From Vibrio jasicida CAIM 1864 = LMG 25398 (GTDB lineage: Bacteria; Pseudomonadota; Gammaproteobacteria; Enterobacterales; Vibrionaceae), in the NCBI RefSeq assembly GCF_000400365.1, contig NZ_BAOG01000036.1:88280-152279 (forward strand): a DNA stretch of 64,000 bases. Reading direction: 5' to 3'. How positions within the stretch are numbered: position 1 is the stretch's first letter; each line of letters starts with the position of its first letter. The notes under the pieces were generated by a model. The model made no database searches. It saw only the letters and a program-made list of their open reading frames with translations, and was not told the origin of the DNA. Of this stretch, positions 25,414-32,891 are shown piece by piece. Position numbers and translations under genes: made by a program.

Positions 25414-26195
25414 TGAATAACACCGTTTTGTCGGGCAGAAATATTTCGATGCGATACGGAAGCCGTGTCGTTCTGGACGACATCAGTATTGAGATTCGAG
25501 CTGGAGAAGTCACAGCATTGCTTGGTCCGAACGGCGCCGGTAAGAGTACTTTGTTAAAGCTGTTGTGTGGCGAAATCCCATCTCAAAATGATATCGAATT
25601 CTTTGGTACCCAAAAGAATGATTGGGAGCCTGCAGAAAGTGCAAAACACGTCGCTATGCTGCCACAACACAGCACATTGACGTTTCCTTTCTTAGCGAGG
25701 GAAGTGGTAGAGCTCGGAGCAATCCCTCTCTCTATCTCCAATAAGGAAACCAGTGAACTCGCGTTGCATTACATGCAACAAACTGATGTTCTGCATTTAG
25801 CTGATAGCCTCTACCCTGCCCTATCTGGTGGTGAAAAGCAGCGTTTGCATTTAGCACGTGTTCTCACTCAGCTTCATCAGTCTGGGGATAAGAAAATCTT
25901 GATGTTAGATGAGCCAACCTCCGCTTTGGATTTGGCTCACCAGCACAACACCTTAAAAATTGCTCGCGCAGCAGCCAAAGAGAATAATGCTGCCGTCGTG
26001 ATTGTGTTGCATGATTTGAACTTAGCTTCTCAATATGCAGACCGCTTAGTCCTGCTGCATGATGGTAAGTTAGTATGTGATGACACGCCTTGGAATGCAC
26101 TGACTCCAGAACGCATTGAGCAAGTCTATGGCTACCGCTCAATCGTGACTAAGCACCCAACCTTGGATTTCCCTCAAGTGCACGCAGCGGCTTAA
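25413..26195 (+). CDS. hutD: heme ABC transporter ATP-binding protein HutD
   Basis: A 260-residue ABC ATPase with Walker A GPNGAGKST (about residue 38), Q-loop region (MLPQHS), signature LSGGEKQR, Walker B ILMLDEP and the switch His in VVIVLHDLN. This is the HmuV/ShuV type. It powers heme import with HutBC and is the last gene of the tonB-exbBD-hutBCD operon; a strong bidirectional terminator follows. Confidence 0.94.
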   Translation: MNNTVLSGRNISMRYGSRVVLDDISIEIRAGEVTALLGPNGAGKSTLLKLLCGEIPSQNDIEFFGTQKNDWEPAESAKHVAMLPQHSTLTFPFLAREVVELGAIPLSISNKETSELALHYMQQTDVLHLADSLYPALSGGEKQRLHLARVLTQLHQSGDKKILMLDEPTSALDLAHQHNTLKIARAAAKENNAAVVIVLHDLNLASQYADRLVLLHDGKLVCDDTPWNALTPERIEQVYGYRSIVTKHPTLDFPQVHAAA

Positions 26196-26244
26196 TCAGC
26201 GCGTTTTAAGCCCTTGTTTGTCCATTCCAAATGATAGGCATACA

Positions 26245-26274
26245 AAAAAGCCCCGCAACGTTGCGGGGCTTTTT
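26245..26274. terminator. bidirectional intrinsic terminator between hutD and luxT-like gene
   Basis: A fully palindromic 30-base element, AAAAAGCCCCGCAAC followed at once by GTTGCGGGGCTTTTT. It serves both converging units. Confidence 0.9.
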
Positions 26275-26283
26275 GTTTTGGGG

Positions 26284-26745
26284 TTATTTGCTCATTTGAA
26301 TCAACGAACGACCAATCAACCACTCTAGCTCTTTGTCGCTACCTGCACCAAATTGGCTTTCTGCCATCTTGTACAAACGGTCGATGCCATTTGCAGCAAA
26401 CTCATGTGCGCTTTCTGAAGTAACAATATGGTGGAACAATAGACGCAAGATCGCTAAGAATTCAGTATCTTCTAGAGCCTTAATCCAGCTCTTAGAGAAC
26501 GCATCCAGACCTTTATCAAATTCTAGATGTTCTACGAACATTTTGAAGATACGACCGTCTAACGCGGCGGTAAAGTCCGTTTTCTTAGGGAAATGGTGGC
26601 TAATACCTGTACGCGATACACCTGTTTGTTGACTTAACGTGGTGTAAGACATTTTGTCATAACCAAGTCTTAGAAGCTGATCAACAACGGCATCCATGAT
26701 TTTCTGGATAGTGATTTCGGTATCTTCTTTACTACGCTTTGGCAT
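26284..26745 (-). CDS. luxT: TetR-family regulator, LuxT/SwrT-like
   Basis: A 153-residue TetR-type regulator, the length I recall for V. harveyi LuxT and V. parahaemolyticus SwrT. The HTH is near residues 30-50 (SYTTLSQQTGVSRTGISHHFPKKTDFT). The C-terminal ligand domain is short for the family. LuxT represses qrr1 and swrZ and affects luminescence, swarming and siderophore genes in Harveyi-clade species; that role is established there and inferred here. It converges on hutD. The symbol rests on sequence memory and size. Confidence 0.65.
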   Translation of the reverse strand: MPKRSKEDTEITIQKIMDAVVDQLLRLGYDKMSYTTLSQQTGVSRTGISHHFPKKTDFTAALDGRIFKMFVEHLEFDKGLDAFSKSWIKALEDTEFLAILRLLFHHIVTSESAHEFAANGIDRLYKMAESQFGAGSDKELEWLIGRSLIQMSK

Positions 26746-27272
26746 ATTTTAAGCTCTTCTCTTTGTAAATCCATCTAACTCACAATTAAATGAGGCCAGA
26801 ATGAAAATCATCCTCAGCATTATGTACTGTATGCCTCTAACAACAAATCAGAGGACCAATCATAACTAAAGTGCACTGCGTAACGTGCAATTTACAGTGA
26901 TATTTCTGTCAATACATGTGACTCAAAATATGGCGAAAAGTCCACTCCATCAAAACCTTGCACCAAATCATTCATCGAAACTATTCTCAGGCTAAGAATG
27001 ATAATTATGTAAAAATAATTAATCCGGAAATAGTCTTATAAATTGAACCCCAGTTCAACTAACCTGACAAAAATCTCACGAATATCTAGGTTAATTGATT
27101 TTAAATATTGATACATATCACATTAATTTCCTTAAGGAAGTTCTAATAAAATTAATTAACTCACTGTTAACAACATAACATACCGTGCCTTTTTTATCCA
27201 AAATCATTCATTTTTGTAGATAGAGATCAAATACCTGATAGAATACCCACAGTATTTACAAGAGGATTCGTT
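26746..27272. other. long AT-rich non-coding interval, luxT-like and yfcZ-like promoters
   Basis: No credible gene. It holds the promoters of two divergent genes. Notable are TTCCTTAAGGAA (27128-27139, a perfect 12-bp palindrome) and a weak Fur-like half (AATGATAAT near 26996-27004). Long upstream regions are common for heavily regulated genes such as luxT. Confidence 0.45.
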
Positions 27273-27572
27273 ATGAGTGTCGAATTAGAAGAAAACCAAG
27301 TATGTGAAGCTTGCGGTTGCGCTGGTGAAATGGGTTTTATCATCAAAGAAGGTGACGATGTTGCCGACGTAACGATTTTCGCAGAGACTAAAGCAGCACT
27401 AGAAGCTGAGTTGGCGAAATACATCGAACTAGCAACACAAGTTTGTGCTGACGTTGAATACAACGTTTCAGAATTGACAGAAGAATCTAAAGAGCTAACG
27501 GCTCGATTCAAGTTTGAAGTAAGTGCTGAAAAACTTATCTTTGAACTAAAGACTCGCTCTCTAGCGCGTTAA
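27273..27572 (+). CDS. YfcZ/YiiS-family (DUF406) protein
   Basis: The 99-residue acidic cytoplasmic protein resembles E. coli YfcZ/YiiS: an N-terminal Cys cluster (VCEACGCAGEMGF), a middle part (FAETKAALEAELAKYIELATQV) and a closing SELTEESKELTARFKFEVSAEKLIFELKTR, the best-conserved block. Function of the family is unknown; the cysteines could bind a metal. AGAGGA precedes the ATG. It is a single-gene unit with a terminator. Confidence 0.8.
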   Translation: MSVELEENQVCEACGCAGEMGFIIKEGDDVADVTIFAETKAALEAELAKYIELATQVCADVEYNVSELTEESKELTARFKFEVSAEKLIFELKTRSLAR

Positions 27573-27600
27573 TCGTCGATATATAATCGACATATAGATA

Positions 27601-27626
27601 AAAGCGAGCTCTTAGCTCGCTTTTTT
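27601..27626 (+). terminator. intrinsic terminator after the YfcZ-like gene
   Basis: AAAGCGAGCT (27601-27610) pairs with AGCTCGCTTT (27614-27623) and continues into a T-run. Confidence 0.85.
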
Positions 27627-27643
27627 AATGCTTGATTGGCTTG

Positions 27644-27916
27644 TTACTGGTTATCTTTTTGAAACACAACCCACTTCAGTGAACCGTTGGTTTCAAAGTC
27701 ATTCTCATCGGTACACACGAGCAATACGCCATCTATGTTAAGCACTGCCCCAGTGGTGTATGCCTTATCGTCGTAGTAACAAACCCGCTGTCCTAGCTTA
27801 CCGTCTGCCACTACTAGAGCCTTAGTATCTGGTGTACTGTAAGATTTTGCTAACACAACGCCTGAGAAGGCCATAGCAGTACTCGCGACCAGCATAGAAA
27901 TCGTTCTTAAGTTCAT
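27644..27916 (-). CDS. DUF1496 small exported protein
   Basis: 90 residues from the ATG at 27916, chosen for the GAGGGG just upstream and the signal peptide that follows (MNLRTISMLVASTAMAFSGVVLA). The mature part has the DUF1496 pattern: RVCYYDDKAYTTGAVLNIDGVLLVCT, with two cysteines likely to pair in a disulfide. This is also seen in E. coli YnjH. Function unknown; periplasmic. Confidence 0.78.
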   Translation of the reverse strand: MNLRTISMLVASTAMAFSGVVLAKSYSTPDTKALVVADGKLGQRVCYYDDKAYTTGAVLNIDGVLLVCTDENDFETNGSLKWVVFQKDNQ

Positions 27917-28063
27917 GAATATCCCCTCAATGAAGACCACATAAGTTAACAAAGAAACGTTTCATGTTCTTGGCAGCATCTCATATTCTTGAGACATTGA
28001 GCTGTAGCGACCTACCAAGCTTTACGTTATCCTTTTCCACTTATCCTTAATACTGTATCGGTT

Positions 28064-28663
28064 ATGCGCGCTTTACTTCTCTTACTCGCTCTAACGGCTT
28101 TTTCCAGCTCATCCATTGCTTATGAGCTCGATTACTATGCCAAATTTGGCCATACCGATAACTATGGCAACATTGACCTTCGTAATAAGCCCTATACCAC
28201 GATACCTGATGGGTTGGTTGTTAAAGGCAACCTAAACATTTCACAAACACCAATCACCAAATTACCGAGAGGGTTGGATGTTCAAGGAAGCCTAGAAGCC
28301 ACCAACAGCGCATTAAAAACGATAAGACCAGGGGTGAAAATTAAGGGTTACGCGAACTTACTCGGTAGTAAAATTGAGCGTTGGCCACGCGGTGTCAAAT
28401 TAGGCGGCTATTTAAACTTAACCGATAACCCGTTAACCAGTTTGCCCGCAAGATTAAGAGTGAAAGGCGATCTAAGCGTCATTCGCACACCACTTACCGA
28501 ACTGCCAGAAGGTTTAATCGTGGATGGTAACCTGTACATAGGTGGTTCCAAACTGACAGTATTTCCAGACACCATGACAGTGAAAGGCAATATCTTTTTG
28601 GGAGGAAATCGGGTTACGAAATGGCCAACGAATTTGACCCTAGGTGGCGCAGTTGCACCATAG
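28064..28663 (+). CDS. secreted solenoid protein of about 20-residue repeats
   Basis: A 199-residue exported protein (signal peptide MRALLLLLALTAFSSSSIA). After about residue 40 it consists of seven to eight tandem repeats of 20-21 residues with the pattern LPxGLxVxGxLxLxxTxLTx: for example TIPDGLVVKGNLNISQTPIT, KLPRGLDVQGSLEATNSALK, ELPEGLIVDGNLYIGGSKLT. The 'LP.GL.V.G.L' pattern recalls bacterial leucine-rich repeats and bactofilin-like solenoids. No catalytic motif is seen; a binding or structural role is possible. It stands alone. Confidence 0.72.
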   Translation: MRALLLLLALTAFSSSSIAYELDYYAKFGHTDNYGNIDLRNKPYTTIPDGLVVKGNLNISQTPITKLPRGLDVQGSLEATNSALKTIRPGVKIKGYANLLGSKIERWPRGVKLGGYLNLTDNPLTSLPARLRVKGDLSVIRTPLTELPEGLIVDGNLYIGGSKLTVFPDTMTVKGNIFLGGNRVTKWPTNLTLGGAVAP

Positions 28664-28738
28664 AAAGGCTTAGATGAGAGCTCCTTCCTAAAACTAAGTA
28701 CTCAGTGCTTTATTGCAAAGCACTGAGCTAAGTTTAAA

Positions 28739-29845
28739 TCATTCTTGGTTGTTTACTGGGTTAGCGTAACTTGCCACCAAGTAACTGTGAGCACCGTTAG
28801 GCAGTTGCTCCAACTTCTCTTGTAACTGAGATTTCACCGACTCCGTAATCGATTCATCTTCACGACCCGCAGCAAGCAGGTTGATTGGGAACACACGGTA
28901 GTTATTGTGAATCTGACGATCGATTTCATTCGCGAGCTCATCCGGAGTCTCAAACTCTTGGTCAATCACATCACCAAATGCAACGTGCACTTTACCTTTG
29001 TAACCAACGATACCTTGGATGATGCTTTCGATATCTTCGAATTCGCCTTTCTCGTAACTACCATTCTCTGCTTTCTCATACAGCTCTTTGGCTTTTGCGA
29101 TGTCACAAGGGTCATTCTGGTAAGAGATCGAAACAGGTACAATCTTCAATGAACGCGTATATTCACCAAAGCTTACTTTTTGCTTACGCCCTTCAACATG
29201 AAACATCTTTAAGATGGCAGGATCAGTAAAGTCATTACCGTCTTTGGCACGACCTTCTTTTTGCGCAATCCAAATCGAGTTGCCGGTATCAAGAGAGTGC
29301 TTGATGTAGCTTGATAGCAAGCCTAACGCTTTCATCATTTCACGCGGCGCTTTCGCCGAGCGTTTAACAATAAAGCTTTTGTTCAGTCTCATCAGCTCAG
29401 TCGCACAAGGCTTCTTAAGCAGGTTATCACCAATTGCAATGCGCACAGTGCGATGATCGGTCTGATGCAAACCGTAATTAACAAGCGCAGGATCCATAGC
29501 GATATCGCGGTGGTTAGACACAAATAAATAAGAAGTTTCTTTATCTAGCTTGTCCAAGCCGGAAAAGGTCACACCATCCGTCGTCGTATTCAACGTATCT
29601 TGAAGGTACTTCTTAACTTCAAGTTGAATCGCTTCTACGGAGTCCAGCTTGCTCCACTTCGCTTTTAAGTAGACGCGGATAATCGGGCTCATGAGTGTTT
29701 TGAACCAGTTCGCTTTATTTGCGAAACGGTGCTCTAAAATCGCGCTGATAAACTCATCGTCTTGGATAAGGCGGTCCAGCGCAGCTGGAATCTCTTCGTC
29801 ATTATATGGACGAATTTCAATATAAGGATCGGTATTGGCTGTCAT
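28739..29845 (-). CDS. glycerol-phosphate acyltransferase-like protein (PlsC/LPLAT superfamily)
   Basis: A 368-residue protein of the lysophospholipid acyltransferase superfamily. The catalytic block is VSNHRDIAMDPALVNYG near residue 120, a His-Asp motif with one more residue between them than the classic HX4D. A glycine-rich partner block EGRAKDG lies near residue 205, corresponding to the EGTR/EGRS motif. No signal or obvious membrane helix is seen, so it is probably a peripheral cytoplasmic enzyme moving acyl chains to glycerol phosphates. Substrate uncertain. It is monocistronic. Confidence 0.78.
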   Translation of the reverse strand: MTANTDPYIEIRPYNDEEIPAALDRLIQDDEFISAILEHRFANKANWFKTLMSPIIRVYLKAKWSKLDSVEAIQLEVKKYLQDTLNTTTDGVTFSGLDKLDKETSYLFVSNHRDIAMDPALVNYGLHQTDHRTVRIAIGDNLLKKPCATELMRLNKSFIVKRSAKAPREMMKALGLLSSYIKHSLDTGNSIWIAQKEGRAKDGNDFTDPAILKMFHVEGRKQKVSFGEYTRSLKIVPVSISYQNDPCDIAKAKELYEKAENGSYEKGEFEDIESIIQGIVGYKGKVHVAFGDVIDQEFETPDELANEIDRQIHNNYRVFPINLLAAGREDESITESVKSQLQEKLEQLPNGAHSYLVASYANPVNNQE

Positions 29846-30037
29846 TATTCAATTCATTTCAAAAAAAGCTGGCACATTTTACGCATTGTTTTGCCAAGTA
29901 GCAGCATTTCAATCCATACTTTTAACATGGTCATACCAGTCGTATTACAATTTCTATTCGCAAAAAATTCTGTTATTCGGTTGGCATTCTAAGGGTTTAA
30001 CGTTAACCTTAGCGCCCCAAGAACTCTGGTATTCACA

Positions 30038-30646
30038 ATGAACTACGCAATTGAATTTCACGACGCAAATTACCCTTTTCTCAATGTTGCTGCGCGTAAG
30101 AAAGCGCTAAAACACACGCTACTGTTAGTAGTCGAGGGTTTGGCGATCATTAAATTGGGTAAACATGAGTATGCCATTGAACCGGGTCAGTATTTCTGGA
30201 TTCCTCAGGGATGTTTGAGCTCCCTCACCTTTTTGCCTAACACGCGAGTAACTCGCTGTGACTTTTCTGTGCGCTTAACTGACGCATTTGCTCAACAAGC
30301 AGGTTACGTGAAGCCATCTGCTCTATTGTCAGCGTTGATTGAAAAGTTAGTGACAACAAAAACACGTAGCGAACACCAAATGGATTTACTGGCAGTTGTT
30401 AGACATGAAGTTCTGACACTAAAGCCGATGTTGACCAGCTCTCCACTGACAGACTCGATTAATAAGTGGAAACCGGGGTGTGATTCTTCGATTTCAATAG
30501 AGCTTTGTCTTGTCTTAACCTTAAGAGAAGCGCGTAAGATGAAGTTGTCAGGCAAAAAACAAGCGGACATCGTCGCGAAATTGTTCAACAACAACGACGA
30601 AGAATACGAACAGTTGTGTTTTTTAGTGTTTGGGGAAGCACTATAA
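30038..30646 (+). CDS. AraC-type cupin protein with degenerate DNA-binding region
   Basis: 202 residues. The N-terminal half is a cupin like that of AraC regulators (LLLVVEGLAIIKLGKHEYAIEPGQYFWIPQG). The C-terminal part is shorter than the usual pair of HTH motifs: only a region resembling the second HTH remains (LREARKMKLSGKKQADIVAKLFNNNDEEYEQLCFLVFG). The protein may bind DNA weakly or act through partner proteins. It is a single-gene unit with a terminator. Confidence 0.68.
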   Translation: MNYAIEFHDANYPFLNVAARKKALKHTLLLVVEGLAIIKLGKHEYAIEPGQYFWIPQGCLSSLTFLPNTRVTRCDFSVRLTDAFAQQAGYVKPSALLSALIEKLVTTKTRSEHQMDLLAVVRHEVLTLKPMLTSSPLTDSINKWKPGCDSSISIELCLVLTLREARKMKLSGKKQADIVAKLFNNNDEEYEQLCFLVFGEAL

Positions 30647-30666
30647 AAACTAACGAGGCAAGAATG

Positions 30667-30697
30667 AAAAAAGGACGTACTCAGTACGTCCTTTTTG
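30667..30697. terminator. bidirectional intrinsic terminator
   Basis: AAAAAGGACGTACT (30668-30681) pairs perfectly with AGTACGTCCTTTTT (30683-30696). It separates the AraC-type gene from the converging hypothetical gene. Confidence 0.88.
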
Positions 30698-30709
30698 TTT
30701 TGAATTCGG

Positions 30710-31192
30710 TTAAAACGGCACTTCTATCTGCATCATCCAATCGGCGTCGTAGTATTCGTGCCAGCGGTAATCAAAACGCATTCTTGGTTCATCACCGCTC
30801 TTATCACCAAAACCAACGCTGAACATCAAGCCATGGCTTTTTAGCCACTCTTCTGTGCTCATTTTCGCCTCTTCATCCCTTAGTTCTTCTGGCATCCAAA
30901 GCCCAAGACCAAAGTAGTTACTTTCTAGATTCTGAGTAAGAATTGGCGTGTCTTCCGATTTGATTGCCCACTGATCCCAATAGCTCTCTGTAGGTCCCTC
31001 AATCGACTTTTCAGCAATGTACCAGTTGATCGTGTCCATACTTAACACACCAACGCTATCAAAAATATCTTCACAGATAGGCATGGTGTTATCAGCAAAC
31101 ACGACGGAACGATCAGATAAATAGTTACAAGCAGAGCTAGCCTGTGTTGCCACAAGCAGCGCGCATGCACTAAGTACCACAACTCTGACCAT
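30710..31192 (-). CDS. exported hypothetical protein
   Basis: The 160-residue product begins with a signal peptide (MVRVVVLSACALLVATQASSA). The mature protein contains two early cysteines (Cys-N-Y-L and MPIC) that may form a disulfide. The C-terminal half (GLGLWMPEELRDEEAK...RMRFDYRWHEYYDADWMMQIEVPF) looks beta-rich and ends in Phe. I do not recognise the family. It follows the NadD-like gene by 26 bases and may be co-transcribed, but a functional link is not evident. Confidence 0.68.
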   Translation of the reverse strand: MVRVVVLSACALLVATQASSACNYLSDRSVVFADNTMPICEDIFDSVGVLSMDTINWYIAEKSIEGPTESYWDQWAIKSEDTPILTQNLESNYFGLGLWMPEELRDEEAKMSTEEWLKSHGLMFSVGFGDKSGDEPRMRFDYRWHEYYDADWMMQIEVPF

Positions 31193-31218
31193 GAAAATCT
31201 GACCTCTTCGTTTTCAGA

Positions 31219-31740
31219 TTACGATTGTTTGTATAAGCCTTCGCTTAGTAATAGTTCATTGACCGTTGGTGTCGTGAATGCACTGATGTCTTCACCCTCT
31301 AACAGTGCATTACGAATGTCCGTGCTTCTGATTTTGACTTTTTCAGGACACGCCATCACAGTCCAACGTTCGGTTATTTCTTCTGCTCTGTAAAATTTAG
31401 CAAATTTGAAAAAATTATCAGGACCTATGACAAAAGTTATATCGGCTTGCGTGTGGATTTCTTGAATTTTTTCTAATAACGCAAAAGTCGTCACACTTTG
31501 TCCAGGCTGGTACAAAGCTTGCTCAAGGTCAGAGCGTTGAACATTAGAAAGCCCCATGTCCTTAATGAAGGCATCAACCAGTTTGCACCGAATTGGGTAA
31601 TCCAACATATTTTTGCCCCAAGCGTGTGCAATGCTTGGCTCAAGTAGCACGAGATCAAAGTGGCTCAGTGACTCGATCACGCTCTTGTGACCTAAGCTTG
31701 GCGGGTTAAATGCGCTGCCAAAAACGGCGATTTTTTTCAT
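31219..31740 (-). CDS. nicotinate-nucleotide adenylyltransferase-like protein (NadD family)
   Basis: A 173-residue nucleotidyltransferase with the family motifs: GSAFNPPSLGH at the N-terminus (GxFxPxxxGH) and RSTDIRNAL near the C-terminus (SSTxIR). NadD joins nicotinate mononucleotide with ATP. The divergent neighbour is nadE, the next enzyme in NAD synthesis, which supports the function. It is shorter than usual NadD (about 210), so I infer a second, specialised copy, with the housekeeping nadD outside this window. Confidence 0.8.
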   Translation of the reverse strand: MKKIAVFGSAFNPPSLGHKSVIESLSHFDLVLLEPSIAHAWGKNMLDYPIRCKLVDAFIKDMGLSNVQRSDLEQALYQPGQSVTTFALLEKIQEIHTQADITFVIGPDNFFKFAKFYRAEEITERWTVMACPEKVKIRSTDIRNALLEGEDISAFTTPTVNELLLSEGLYKQS

Positions 31741-31950
31741 ATCCGGTGATTACCTGGTTGAAGAGAGTTTTCTAATCCGATGATTTCGGTATGATACTAC
31801 TAATCTTTAGAGCTTTTTGACACTAAAGCGACGTTTATGAACATCAACTGCATGGTTTCTCACCATTTGTGAACTATAAACGCCTGCCGCAGTATGAATT
31901 TATTCAAACTCATTTGGTGTCGTACATATTTGCAGGAAAAGGAACCCTAA

Positions 31951-32781
31951 ATGGAACAATCCATCCGCGATGAAATGCGAGTACTCCCTTCTATCGATCC
32001 GCATTTCGAAATTGAACGCCGTGTCGCTTTTATCAAGCGTAAATTGCAAGAAGCAGGCTGTAAGTCTCTTGTTCTTGGCATCAGCGGTGGCGTTGACTCA
32101 ACGACATGTGGTCGTTTGGCTCAACTGGCTGTGGACCAACTGAACGAAGAAGCTGGCGACAATAGCTACCAGTTTATCGCCGTTCGTTTACCTTACGGTG
32201 AGCAAAAGGATGAAGACGAAGCACAACTTGCTCTTGCCTTTATCCAACCAACTCATTCTGTATCTGTAAACATAAAAGCGGGCGTAGATGGTCTTCACTC
32301 TGCATCTCATGTTGCATTGGAAGGTACTGGCCTTCTGCCAACTGACGCTGCAAAAGTCGACTTTGTAAAAGGTAACGTAAAAGCACGTGCCCGCATGGCT
32401 GCTCAATATGAAATCGCAGGTTACGTAGGCGGCCTAGTTTTAGGCACTGACCACTCGGCTGAGAACATTACCGGTTTTTACACTAAGTTTGGTGATGGCG
32501 CTTGTGATATGGCACCACTATTCGGCTTGAGCAAACGTCAAGTACGCGAAGTCGCGGCAACGCTGAGTGCACCGGAACAACTAGTAAAGAAAGTACCGAC
32601 TGCAGATTTAGAAGAACTTGATCCTCAAAAAGCAGATGAAGACGCACTGAATCTCTCTTACGAACAGATTGACGACTTCTTAGAAGGCAAACCTGTTTCG
32701 GAACAAGTGAGTGACCGTCTGGTGTCAATTTACAAGGCCACGCAGCACAAACGTCAGCCGATCCCAACGATCTACGACTAA
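31951..32781 (+). CDS. nadE: NH3-dependent NAD+ synthetase NadE
   Basis: A 276-residue NadE with the ATP-pyrophosphatase P-loop [13 protein letters not shown] (about residue 43) and conserved [26 protein letters not shown]. It makes NAD from deamido-NAD, ATP and ammonia in the cytoplasm. No glutaminase domain is present, as in E. coli NadE. GGAAAAGGAAC precedes the ATG. It is divergent from the NadD-like gene and ends in a strong terminator. Confidence 0.95.
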   Translation: MEQSIRDEMRVLPSIDPHFEIERRVAFIKRKLQEAGCKSLVLGISGGVDSTTCGRLAQLAVDQLNEEAGDNSYQFIAVRLPYGEQKDEDEAQLALAFIQPTHSVSVNIKAGVDGLHSASHVALEGTGLLPTDAAKVDFVKGNVKARARMAAQYEIAGYVGGLVLGTDHSAENITGFYTKFGDGACDMAPLFGLSKRQVREVAATLSAPEQLVKKVPTADLEELDPQKADEDALNLSYEQIDDFLEGKPVSEQVSDRLVSIYKATQHKRQPIPTIYD

Positions 32782-32833
32782 ATTGCAATTTTATTTCTGA
32801 GCGACTCGTTTCTGAAACCGCTCTGAGATAGAT

Positions 32834-32862
32834 AAAAACGCCGCTACGTTAGCGGCGTTTTT
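32834..32862. terminator. bidirectional intrinsic terminator after nadE
   Basis: A 13-bp perfect stem, AAAAACGCCGCTA (32834-32846) with TAGCGGCGTTTTT (32850-32862). It separates nadE from the converging MOSC/reductase gene. Confidence 0.9.
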
Positions 32863-32891
32863 TTACTGGTTGCGATCCGTCTTTATGGCAA

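Noticed and set aside
28739..29845. Considered PlsB for the acyltransferase
   Set aside because: PlsB is about 800 residues with a different block order; only the core HxxxxD-like and EG motifs are shared.
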